Notes: generated from the sequence alone by a model not told the origin. A DNA stretch of 8,336 bases from Victivallales bacterium (GCA_016285335.1 JAEEQO010000137.1:1-8336), one strand, 5' to 3'. Numbered from the stretch's first letter, positions 1 through 5,915 are shown. Numbers and translations: made by a program.

Positions 1-715
1 CGCCGATCACGACCACGGCGATGTCGGCCGGTCCGTCCAGCTTCAGGTCCGGCGGGATCTGCGGATGCGCGACGCATTCGTGCAGGACGTCCATCTTCTT
101 GCGCGAGTAGGACCACTGGTTCGGCAGCAGGGCGAACCACGCGGTGGAATCGCGCAGCACGGGATCAGGCCGGATCCATGCGTAAAAGGCAAAGACAAAC
201 GCCATCGGAAGCACGAGGCAGCCGGCGATGACCGCGGAGACTTTCCGGTTCGGGACAGGCTTGACCTTCATGCCGAAAAAGCGGAGGATGAGAAGTCCCG
301 TCGCCGTCGACAGGATGTAGTACAGGCAGGACAGAGAAAACAGCTCGCGGAGCATGAACTCGCGGGATTCCCGCCACGACGTCGTCGAGACCAGGTCCAG
401 CGTCCCGGTGTGAAGCGGCATGTGGAACCGCATCACCACGTATCCGCTCACGAAGAATCCGAGCGCGGCGAAAAAAGTCAGCGCCAGCGCATAGCACCGG
501 AACCAGCGCCCCCGCAGAAGAAACAGGGGCGCGGCAAGGAAGAAATAACCCGCCAGAGCGGACAGCACGGCGGCAAAATCCCGCGGGGTCTGGCCCCGGG
601 GCACAAAAATACGCGGCAGATAGTCCGGCCCGGCGATCAGGATCAGATACACGGCGAGGAAGATCCAGATGCTGGAAAAAATCTTTTCTGCGCGTTGTTT
701 CGTTTTGGTATCCAT
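1..715 (-). CDS. Phosphoethanolamine transferase-like membrane protein (partial; C-terminus beyond left edge)
   Basis: Reading the minus strand from the ATG at 713-715 gives 238 codons open to the window edge, so only the N-terminal part is present. It has about five hydrophobic segments (residues about 16-33, 48-67, 74-95, 125-147 and 159-181), then a soluble stretch ending in ADIAVVVIG. That order, membrane bundle, linker, then a beta strand leading to VVVIGE-S/T, is typical of EptA/EptB/EptC-type phosphoethanolamine transferases (alkaline-phosphatase/sulfatase fold), which decorate lipid A or LPS core on the periplasmic face. The nucleophile Thr would lie just outside the window, so catalytic competence cannot be judged. 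An in-frame ATG at 758-760 would add 15 residues; neither start has a clear Shine-Dalgarno. The 715 start gives the more usual short cytosolic N-terminus. A related membrane sulfatase or LTA-synthase-like protein is the main alternative. The gene is divergent from the polyene-like operon. Confidence 0.72.
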   Translation of the reverse strand, partial: MDTKTKQRAEKIFSSIWIFLAVYLILIAGPDYLPRIFVPRGQTPRDFAAVLSALAGYFFLAAPLFLLRGRWFRCYALALTFFAALGFFVSGYVVMRFHMPLHTGTLDLVSTTSWRESREFMLRELFSLSCLYYILSTATGLLILRFFGMKVKPVPNRKVSAVIAGCLVLPMAFVFAFYAWIRPDPVLRDSTAWFALLPNQWSYSRKKMDVLHECVAHPQIPPDLKLDGPADIAVVVIG

Positions 716-839
716 CGGAGCGGCTAAGAGAACAGCTTCTCGGAAGATTGCGGGTTTCATCCGGGGAAACAGGAAAACCGCCGCGTCCCGACGGGATGAA
801 GCTGATTCCAGAAACTCCGGATTCGAGTTATAAACTTTT

Positions 840-868
840 AATATATCATGCGAAATGAGAAAAATCAA
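840..868 (-). promoter_or_regulatory. Sigma70-like promoter for the phosphoethanolamine transferase-like gene
   Basis: On the minus strand TTGATT (863-868) is followed after exactly 17 bases by TATATT (840-845), a good match to -35/-10 consensus. Transcription would begin near 833 and run left into the membrane transferase, leaving a leader of roughly 118 nt to the ATG at 715 (about 73 nt to the alternative ATG at 760). Prediction by eye only. Confidence 0.55.
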
Positions 869-1040
869 TCGGATTTCCCTTTTTTCGGAAAATCGCCATG
901 TATGGAAAAAAAGACAAAATCCGCAGGCACGATCACGATTCCGGCGCTTTTTCGTCAAAAAACCGGATTAATGTCCGGATATTTCTTTAAATTCGAAACT
1001 ATCGACTGGCAATCCCGACATTTCCGGTATATCGTAAAAG

Positions 1041-1069
1041 ATGCGGTCTTTTTTTCTAAAAAATCGCAT
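1041..1069. repeat. A/T-rich imperfect inverted repeat
   Basis: ATGCG (1041-1045) pairs with CGCAT (1065-1069), and the T-run at 1049-1055 pairs with the A-run at 1058-1063, leaving a small bulge on the left arm and a tiny loop. It lies about 80 bases before the dehydratase gene and directly upstream of a TATAAA hexamer. It could be an operator or merely a hairpin; the sequence does not decide. Confidence 0.4.
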
Positions 1070-1097
1070 TCTTCTATAAAAACACTCGAAACCACAC

Positions 1098-1132
1098 GCG
1101 CCGGCCCGCTCAGTCGGCGCCGGATCCTTTTT
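1098..1132 (+). terminator. Terminator-like hairpin in the operon leader
   Basis: GCGCCG (1098-1103) and CGGCGC (1115-1120) form a perfect 6-bp GC stem around an 11-base loop, followed closely by a T5 run at 1128-1132. It sits only about 17 bases before the dehydratase ATG, so it would either end an upstream transcript or act as an attenuator within the operon leader. The weak GAGG-like ribosome site (about 1136-1139) lies immediately after it. Confidence 0.4.
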
Positions 1133-1149
1133 CCTGAGGGCAGCGAACC

Positions 1150-1533
1150 ATGACAATCTGGGATGAAATCGACACCATCTACGATCAGGCCGCGGACAAC
1201 GGCGACAACTCCTGCACGTTTTCCGTTCCCGGCACATTCTCCGGCTATCGCGGGCATTTCCCCGGCAACCCGATCCTGCCCGGAATCGTCCAGCTTTCCT
1301 TCATCCGCCGCCTCGCGGAACGCCGTCTGGGGCGCAAGCTCCGTCTCGCCGGAGTCCGCCGCATCAATTATCTCCGCATGATCACGCCGGACCTGCCGGT
1401 CACCCTGAAACTCGAGCTGGAATCGGGCGAAGAAGCCGACACCTGGGCGGCGAATGCATCGTTCATGAACAATGAGGGAAAACGTATTTCCGCGGCGAAA
1501 CTGATCTTCGCGCCTGAAGAAAGCGCATCATGA
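1150..1533 (+). CDS. ApeI/FabZ-like hotdog 3-hydroxyacyl-ACP dehydratase
   Basis: The 127-residue protein is the size of a single-hotdog dehydratase. Residues 35-45 read GHFPGNPILPG, the FabA/FabZ/ApeI signature, with His36 as the expected catalytic base; the following hydrophobic helix and the segment around 69-90 (GVRRINYLRMITPDLPVTLKLEL) match the family's central strands. It should remove water from 3-hydroxyacyl-ACP, building the conjugated double bonds of a polyene or fatty acyl chain. The residue 14 positions after His36, a catalytic Glu in FabZ, is Ser50 here, which points to an ApeI-type subunit rather than housekeeping FabZ. The stop overlaps the thioesterase start (ATGA). First gene of the operon; the ribosome site is weak. 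The dehydratase family call is firm; the aryl-polyene role is inferred from the neighbours. Confidence 0.85.
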   Translation: MTIWDEIDTIYDQAADNGDNSCTFSVPGTFSGYRGHFPGNPILPGIVQLSFIRRLAERRLGRKLRLAGVRRINYLRMITPDLPVTLKLELESGEEADTWAANASFMNNEGKRISAAKLIFAPEESAS

Positions 1534-2012
1534 GACAACCGGATCCCAAGCAGTATTTTGAACGAGAACCCGGCGCTCCGCCCCCGATCGAAGCCAGCGT
1601 CGTGCACCGTCTCCAGTTCAGCGAATCCGATCCGCTCAAAATCGCCTGGCACGGCAACTACGCGAAATTCTTCGAAGCGGCTTATGCCGAACTCGCCCGC
1701 ACCTGCGGCTTCGACACCGGCCACCTGGAAAATGAACACGTTTCCGCGCTTTTCTACCACGACGAATACGATTACCGCATCCCCGTCCGCTGCGGCGAGA
1801 TCTTCACCACCTCGGCAGCGCTCGTCTGGACGGAAGCGCCCCGCATCAACATCGAGTACGCGGTCCGGCTGGAAGACGGCCGGGTCGCCGCCACCGGCTG
1901 CACCACGCAGATCTTCATCGACGCCCGCGACTACACCCCGCTGTGGCACATCCCGCTTTTCTGGGACGAATTTCTGAAGCGCTGGAAGGAGGGCGGGATC
2001 AACCATGAATGA
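1530..2012 (+). CDS. 4HBT-family acyl-CoA/ACP thioesterase
   Basis: This 160-residue hotdog protein has the 4-hydroxybenzoyl-CoA thioesterase (YbgC-like) signature at residues 27-50: LQFSESDPLKIAWHGNYAKF and following residues, closely matching the FGDCDPAGIVWYPNY block of the Pseudomonas enzyme. Asp34 aligns with its catalytic Asp. A later block, RIPVRCGEIFTT (83-94), fits the family's second conserved strand. It likely hydrolyses acyl thioesters, and in this setting would release or proofread chains on the carrier protein; thioesterases of this kind occur in aryl polyene clusters. It overlaps the dehydratase by 4 bases and the ketosynthase by 8, so translation is probably coupled. Fold and catalysis are well supported; the natural substrate is unknown. 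Confidence 0.85.
   Translation: MRQPDPKQYFEREPGAPPPIEASVVHRLQFSESDPLKIAWHGNYAKFFEAAYAELARTCGFDTGHLENEHVSALFYHDEYDYRIPVRCGEIFTTSAALVWTEAPRINIEYAVRLEDGRVAATGCTTQIFIDARDYTPLWHIPLFWDEFLKRWKEGGINHE
1986..1993 (+). promoter_or_regulatory. Strong ribosome binding site for the ketosynthase
   Basis: AAGGAGGG lies inside the end of the thioesterase gene, 11 bases before the ATG at 2005. It fixes the ketosynthase start and shows that this organism does use canonical Shine-Dalgarno sites, at least within the operon. Confidence 0.6.
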
Positions 2013-3114
2013 CCGCACTCCCGTCATCGTCGACTGCGACCTGTATACCGCGTTCGGACCGGGCGTGGAAGCCTGCTGGAACGGACTTCTGAACAACCAC
2101 GCCGCCTTCTCCGACTGCTCCCGCTTCCACAACGAGAAGTTCTCCACCTCGCTGGCCGCCATGGCACCCGGCGCGGACGTGAACGGCACGAAGGACATCC
2201 CGGCGTTCTTCCTGGACTACCTCGCACCGACCGCGAAGAAGATGCCCCGCGACGCCGAGCTTTTCCTCGCCAGCACGGTCGGCGAAATCGAATACATCGA
2301 CAACCCGGAACGCCGCTGCACGTGCGACATGCTGCTGGAACACGCCCTGAAAGTATGCGGCAAGGACAACGGACGCGTCGTTTCCGCCGCCTGCGCATCC
2401 TCGAACTCGGCGTTCGTCTCGCTGTTCCACCACATCCGCAGCGGACGCCTCGACTCCGCCGTCGTGATCGGCACCGACTACGTCAGCGAATTCCTCTTTT
2501 CCGGGTTCGCCACGCTTCGCGCTCTCGCCCGCACGATCGCGCGCCCGTACGACCGCAACCGCGACGGCCTGCTGCTCGGCGACGCCGCGTCCATCGTGAA
2601 CATCTGCTCCGCGAAGAAAGCCGCGGAACTCGGCATGAAGCCGCGTGCCGTGCTCGCCTCCGGCGGCATGAGCTGCGATGCGGTCCACATCACCGCCCCC
2701 ATGCCGCACGGCGAGGCGCTTTCCGAAGCCATCGTCCACGCGCTCGACCAGGCCGGACTCTCCCCGGACGACATCGGCGCGGTCATCGGGCACGGCACCG
2801 GGACCCGCTACAACGACGACATGGAGATCCAGGCGATCCGGCGCGTGTTCGGCGAACGCTCGGTGCCGATGCTCTCCGTGAAGGGCGCCTGCGGCCATAC
2901 GCTCGCCGGCGCCGGGCTCGTGGAAGCCGTGGTCGGCGTCCGCATGCTGGAAACCGGGCTGATCCCGCCCCAGACGTCCCTGGTCACGCCCGAACCGGAA
3001 GCCGCGAAATACGTCTCGACCGAGATCCGCAAACTCGAACGCCCCCGCGTCCTCTGCATGAATTCCGGGTTCGGGGGCCTGAACGCCGTCATCATCCTGG
3101 AGGCCGCATCATGA
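2005..3114 (+). CDS. Beta-ketoacyl-ACP synthase (FabF/ApeO/ApeR-type ketosynthase)
   Basis: The 369-residue protein is a thiolase-fold condensing enzyme with a complete Cys-His-His active site: Cys130 in VVSAACASSNS, His263 in GHGTGTRYND and His298 in SVKGACGHTLAGAG (Lys293 is the conserved Lys). The glycine-rich end NSGFGGLN (353-360) is the usual C-terminal motif. It should condense malonyl-ACP with an acyl-ACP. It is about 40 residues shorter than FabF (about 410), with a compact N-terminal part, as in type II polyene ketosynthases. A strong ribosome site precedes it, and it overlaps the next gene by ATGA. The downstream short KS-like protein is the likely heterodimer partner. Membership in the ketosynthase family is certain; polyene rather than fatty-acid duty is inferred from operon context. 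Confidence 0.93.
   Translation: MNDRTPVIVDCDLYTAFGPGVEACWNGLLNNHAAFSDCSRFHNEKFSTSLAAMAPGADVNGTKDIPAFFLDYLAPTAKKMPRDAELFLASTVGEIEYIDNPERRCTCDMLLEHALKVCGKDNGRVVSAACASSNSAFVSLFHHIRSGRLDSAVVIGTDYVSEFLFSGFATLRALARTIARPYDRNRDGLLLGDAASIVNICSAKKAAELGMKPRAVLASGGMSCDAVHITAPMPHGEALSEAIVHALDQAGLSPDDIGAVIGHGTGTRYNDDMEIQAIRRVFGERSVPMLSVKGACGHTLAGAGLVEAVVGVRMLETGLIPPQTSLVTPEPEAAKYVSTEIRKLERPRVLCMNSGFGGLNAVIILEAAS
3099..3103 (+). promoter_or_regulatory. Ribosome binding site for the KS-like gene
   Basis: GGAGG ends 7 bases before the ATG at 3111. It selects this start over a much longer frame open upstream in the same reading frame (from 2322), which is only a shadow of the ketosynthase gene. Confidence 0.6.
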
Positions 3115-3743
3115 ACCGCGTCTATCCCTGGCACATCATCGGCGGCGTCACGGCCGACGGCCTCAGCTTCCGCACCTGGCGCCGCGGGCTCGCCTACGAC
3201 GGCGAGGACACGCAGGACGCCAGGACGAAGGTCTCCGCGCCGGAGGACGAATTCCCGCACGTCTGCGGACTCGACAACTTCCGGCGCGGCGACACGAAAG
3301 TCCGCACCTATATCCTCGCCGCCATCCTCGCCCACCGCGACGCTTCCGTCGATTCCGTCCGCGAAACCGCGATCATCGACTTCGGGCGGCAGGGCTGCCA
3401 CGAACAGAACCTGGAGTATTTCAACGACTACCTCGAGCACGGACGCCACCTCGGACGCGGGCACCTCTTCGTCGGCACGCTCCCGACCACCCCGCCCTGC
3501 GAAGCCGCCATCTCGCTCAAGCTCACCGGCCCCGGCATCTATATGGACGCGCTCGACCGGTTCCCCGTCCTCTGGGACGAAGTCTCCACCTTCTTCGAGA
3601 TGCCCTGGATCAAACGCGTCATGGTCTTCAGGTTCGAATCCGGCAAGCTGACCGCCCTGCTGGCCGAACGCGGAGGCACGACCGAGATCCCGGACGGCTC
3701 CGGCCCGGAAGAACTCCTCCGGCAGACATTCCGCAAGGAATGA
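3111..3743 (+). CDS. Short KS-like protein, probable chain-length-factor-type partner
   Basis: This 210-residue protein has only the N-terminal half of a ketosynthase-like layout. Residues 86-148 follow the thiolase-fold pattern: a strand (TAIIDFG), helix, then GHLFVGTLPTTPPCEAAISLKLTGP, comparable to the P-x-x-x-x-x-A-I-S-x-x-x-x-L-x-GP block just before the active Cys of ketosynthases. Where that Cys would come, the sequence reads GIYMDALD, so the protein cannot act as a ketosynthase. Length and pattern resemble the Ketoacyl-synt_2 type proteins that serve as chain length factors (ApeC-like) in aryl polyene synthesis. It overlaps the active ketosynthase by 4 bases, as expected for heterodimer subunits made in equal amounts. 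The similarity is remote and judged by eye; its exact role is inference. Confidence 0.6.
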   Translation: MNRVYPWHIIGGVTADGLSFRTWRRGLAYDGEDTQDARTKVSAPEDEFPHVCGLDNFRRGDTKVRTYILAAILAHRDASVDSVRETAIIDFGRQGCHEQNLEYFNDYLEHGRHLGRGHLFVGTLPTTPPCEAAISLKLTGPGIYMDALDRFPVLWDEVSTFFEMPWIKRVMVFRFESGKLTALLAERGGTTEIPDGSGPEELLRQTFRKE

Positions 3744-3746
3744 ACG

Positions 3747-3752
3747 AAGGAG
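3747..3752 (+). promoter_or_regulatory. Ribosome binding site for the GT2 gene
   Basis: AAGGAG lies 9 bases before the ATG at 3762, inside the 18-base gap after the KS-like gene. It supports the chosen start and indicates independent but co-transcribed translation of the glycosyltransferase. Confidence 0.6.
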
Positions 3753-3761
3753 ACTGAGCTC

Positions 3762-4496
3762 ATGCGCTGCTGCTGCGTGATCCCCGTCTTCAACCATGCC
3801 GCCACGGCCCCCGCCGTGATCGAACGCGCCCGCGCCGTGATGCGCGACGTGCTCGTCATCGACGACGGTTCGGACGACATCGACCTCGCGAAGCTCTACG
3901 AGGACACAGACGTCGAAGTCGTCCGCCACCCGCGCAACCTCGGCAAAGGCGCCTCGCTCCTGACCGCCATCCGCACGCTCGCACCCCGCGGCTACGACTA
4001 CATGATCACGCTCGATGCCGATGCCCAGCACGACCCGGAGGACATTCGGCGTTTCCTGCCTTTGCTGGAGTCCGGCGGCCGGACCGTCGTGGCAGGCGTC
4101 CGCGACTTTTCCGTGCCGAACGTCCCGCGCCGAAGCAAAATCGGGCGCGCGCTCTCCGACTTCTGTTTCCTGCTCGAGACAGGCAAACGCATTTCCGATT
4201 CGCAGAGCGGATTCCGCGCCTATCCGCTCCCGTACGTCTCCCGCATCCGCTGCACCCCGCTTCGCTACGAATTCGAGACGGAGCTCCTCGTCCGCTGCAT
4301 GTGGACCGGGCTGGACCTCGCCGAAGTCCCGATCTCCACGCACTACGATCCGCCGGGAAAACGCGTCTCGCATTTCCGGCCGTTCCGCGACAACGGGCGC
4401 ATGGTCCTGCTTCATATCCGCCTCATGTTCCGCCGCGCCTTCCCGTTCGGCATGGAAAAAAAACGGCAGACGCCCCGCGAAATCCCGTATCCGTAG
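3762..4496 (+). CDS. GT2 glycosyltransferase, aryl-polyene-cluster type
   Basis: The 244-residue protein is a GT-A fold family 2 glycosyltransferase of the dolichol-phosphate-mannose-synthase type: CVIPVFNH at 5-12, DDGSDD at 34-39, NLGKG at 59-63, and the metal-binding DADAQHD at 85-91. The second half carries DSQSGFRAYP (146-155), YEFETELL (169-176) and VSHFRPFRDN (202-211), which strongly recall the GT2 domain found in aryl polyene clusters. No membrane segments are evident. It likely transfers a sugar onto a lipid or polyene head group at the inner membrane. In many aryl polyene systems this domain is followed by a lysophospholipid-acyltransferase-like domain; here the gene stops after the GT2 part. 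Last gene of the operon, converging on the heptosyltransferase 41 bases away. Donor and acceptor are unknown. Confidence 0.85.
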   Translation: MRCCCVIPVFNHAATAPAVIERARAVMRDVLVIDDGSDDIDLAKLYEDTDVEVVRHPRNLGKGASLLTAIRTLAPRGYDYMITLDADAQHDPEDIRRFLPLLESGGRTVVAGVRDFSVPNVPRRSKIGRALSDFCFLLETGKRISDSQSGFRAYPLPYVSRIRCTPLRYEFETELLVRCMWTGLDLAEVPISTHYDPPGKRVSHFRPFRDNGRMVLLHIRLMFRRAFPFGMEKKRQTPREIPYP

Positions 4497-4537
4497 AAAC
4501 GGACGGAACTCATCTCAACTTCCGAACTCCGCCCGCG

Positions 4538-5656
4538 CTACGGCCGGATGATCATTTCCAGCGCATCCTGCACGGAACAGTTCATCCGCTCCTTTTTTTC
4601 ACAGGTCAATCGTGGACCTCCGAGGCAGAAATGCTCGTTCTCCCGCGGCAGATGCGGACATGCGGCACGCAGGACGCGGCTTTGCTGTCCGAGAGGCCCG
4701 CAAAAAGCGGGATTCGTCTGGCAGAACAGGGTGATGGTCCTGATGCCGAAAGCGGCCGCCAGATGCGCCACTCCGGAATCGTTTCCCACTACGGCGCGGC
4801 AATACGGCAGCAGGGAAACAGTGTCGGAAAGGGATCCGCAAATCGTCCGGGCTCCCGCAATGCCTTCCGAGATCATTGAGCACAACTCCTTTTCATCCGG
4901 CGCACAGGAAAGGACGATCCGGAATCCCCTTTCCGAAAGATGTTTCGCCAGCAGATGAAACTTTTCCGGAGCCCACCGTTTTGCCGGCCAGCCCGCCCCG
5001 GGAATCAGCATGACGATCCGGTCCGCGGAGTCCAGCCCCAATTTGGAGAAAACCATGGACCGCGTCCTGGCGGGTACAGGCGGCACAAGCTCGATTTCCT
5101 GCGAATCGGGTTGACCGAGGAACTGATTCACGATGGAAAGCGGCCTGTATGCCAGGTGGATGGACGGGATCCGTTCCCTCCTTGTGCAAAACGAATACAG
5201 CGGCGAAGCCTCTTCCGCAATGTCCATTCCCACGGTATATGAGTTCAGATAACGGCAGAACCAGGCGGAATACCGGTTGCACATCAGGTCGAAGGTCAAG
5301 TCCGGACAAACGGTCTTCCGCAAGGACACCGCATCCCGTTTTAACGTGGAAAGACCGCCCGCGTCCCGCGTCCGGTCGCTGACGATCGCCGCCTCGTGAA
5401 TGCAATGATCCGGGACGACGGCATTCGCCAGGTCGCGGATGAACGGCCGCCCCGCGACATGGATTTCCGCTTCCGGATATGCCTTTTTCAGCAGCGGGAT
5501 CGTCTGCAGCGCCCAGAAAGTGTCTCCCAGATACCCCCCGGCGACAAGCAGGATCCTGCGTGGATCCCGCGGCTGGCTCTTTCTGTTGAAAACAGCAAGG
5601 CACCTGAAGAAACCGTTCAAACCCGCTTTTGCTATTGTTTTGACCGTTGATTTCAT
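4538..5656 (-). CDS. GT9 heptosyltransferase (LPS core type)
   Basis: The 372-residue protein has the two-domain GT-B plan of glycosyltransferase family 9 (WaaF/WaaC/WaaQ). After a short basic N-terminus, ILLVAGGYLGDTFWALQTIP (35-54) is the family's opening block. The C-terminal half has PGAGWPAKRWAPEKF and then VVGNDSGVAHLAAAFGIRTITLF, the nucleotide-sugar-binding motif. Near the C-terminus Cys residues fall in CPHLP, HFC, LTCEKK and MNC, a Cys cluster common in this family. It should transfer heptose or a related sugar from a nucleotide donor to the growing LPS/lipooligosaccharide core on the cytosolic face. It is transcribed opposite to the polyene-like operon. A hand count of one 60-base stretch (5041-5100) gives about 57% GC against about 77% at 2881-2940 in the ketosynthase gene, hinting at different ancestry. 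No clear ribosome site is seen before the ATG. Confidence 0.88.
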   Translation of the reverse strand: MKSTVKTIAKAGLNGFFRCLAVFNRKSQPRDPRRILLVAGGYLGDTFWALQTIPLLKKAYPEAEIHVAGRPFIRDLANAVVPDHCIHEAAIVSDRTRDAGGLSTLKRDAVSLRKTVCPDLTFDLMCNRYSAWFCRYLNSYTVGMDIAEEASPLYSFCTRRERIPSIHLAYRPLSIVNQFLGQPDSQEIELVPPVPARTRSMVFSKLGLDSADRIVMLIPGAGWPAKRWAPEKFHLLAKHLSERGFRIVLSCAPDEKELCSMISEGIAGARTICGSLSDTVSLLPYCRAVVGNDSGVAHLAAAFGIRTITLFCQTNPAFCGPLGQQSRVLRAACPHLPRENEHFCLGGPRLTCEKKERMNCSVQDALEMIIRP

Positions 5657-5736
5657 AAAACGAATATGCGATGGATGTTTGCCGTCCGGTCCGGGCGGGC
5701 AGCGCCTCTTTCCGGGGTGATTGCAATGCGGCGGTT

Positions 5737-5750
5737 CCGGCTTGAGCCGG
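5737..5750. repeat. REP-like short palindrome
   Basis: CCGGCTTGAGCCGG is an inverted repeat with 6-bp arms around TG. Sequences of this style, with a GCCGGCT...AGCCGG core next to CATCATGACG, resemble dispersed extragenic palindromes in many genomes. It lies in the untranslated leader of the heptosyltransferase transcript. Only one copy is visible here, so whether it is a repeat family member is untested. Confidence 0.4.
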
Positions 5751-5769
5751 CATCATGACGTACAGGAAT

Positions 5770-5803
5770 CTCTAAAAAACCGATCGAAAACCGTTCTTTA
5801 GAG
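5770..5803. repeat. Inverted repeat at the predicted transcript start of the heptosyltransferase
   Basis: CTCTAAA (5770-5776) and TTTAGAG (5797-5803) are perfect 7-bp arms separated by 20 bases, with a possible inner AAC/GTT extension. It begins immediately after the predicted start site (about 5805) of the minus-strand transcript, so it could be an operator or a 5'-end stabilising hairpin. Confidence 0.45.
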
Positions 5804-5811
5804 GCGTCCTT

Positions 5812-5840
5812 ACTATAGCACACTTTCGTCCGGATGTCAA
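5812..5840 (-). promoter_or_regulatory. Near-consensus sigma70 promoter for the heptosyltransferase
   Basis: On the minus strand TTGACA (5835-5840) is a perfect -35 hexamer, followed after exactly 17 bases by TATAGT (5812-5817). Transcription would start near 5805, giving a leader of about 150 nt before the ATG at 5656. This is the strongest promoter seen in the window. Confidence 0.7.
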
Positions 5841-5859
5841 GCCCGGCATGAGGAAGCGG

Positions 5860-5886
5860 TGCGGACGGGAAATGCGCGCATCCGCA
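5860..5886. repeat. Inverted repeat between the divergent promoters
   Basis: TGCGGA (5860-5865) and TCCGCA (5881-5886) are perfect 6-bp arms around a 15-base centre that itself contains the palindrome TGCGCGCA. It lies between the heptosyltransferase promoter and the MFS promoter and could bind a regulator of either; no family was recognised. Confidence 0.3.
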
Positions 5887-5915
5887 TAAAAATCGGTTCG
5901 TTTCCGTTTTGGCGT

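Larger units (their letters stand above)
716..1149. other. AT-rich divergent intergenic region
   Basis: These 434 bases separate the minus-strand membrane transferase from the plus-strand five-gene operon. Base composition drops sharply from the neighbouring genes, with many A and T runs. It holds the minus-strand promoter at 840-868, an A/T-rich imperfect inverted repeat at 1041-1069, and a GC hairpin plus T-run at 1098-1132. Open frames exist here, for example plus strand 848-1153, but they overlap the promoter, use low-GC codons unlike the real genes and resemble no family I know. I treat the region as non-coding control DNA. No convincing -35/-10 pair was seen for the operon; the best -10-like hexamer is TATAAA at 1075-1080 without a good -35. 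Confidence 0.6.

Noticed and set aside
65..727. 220-residue plus-strand frame over the membrane transferase
   Set aside because: Arg/Gln/His-rich composition with no family pattern; the minus strand reads a clean multi-spanning membrane protein over the same bases.
848..1153. 101-residue plus-strand frame in the divergent gap
   Set aside because: Its start lies inside the minus-strand promoter, there is no ribosome site, composition is AT-rich and no fold or motif is recognisable. Overlap with the dehydratase ATG is probably chance.
2322..3110. Upstream extension of the KS-like gene (frame open from 2322)
   Set aside because: The extension is Arg-rich nonsense antiphase to the ketosynthase, whose active-site motifs are intact in the other frame; the GGAGG before 3111 marks the real start.
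2808..4415. 535-residue minus-strand frame
   Set aside because: A shadow of three plus-strand genes in GC-rich DNA; low-complexity Ala/Gly/Val/Asp/Glu composition and no motifs.
4893..5756. 287-residue minus-strand frame overlapping the heptosyltransferase
   Set aside because: It is out of frame with the GT9 motifs and its start falls in the REP-like palindrome; the GT9 protein is unbroken in its own frame.
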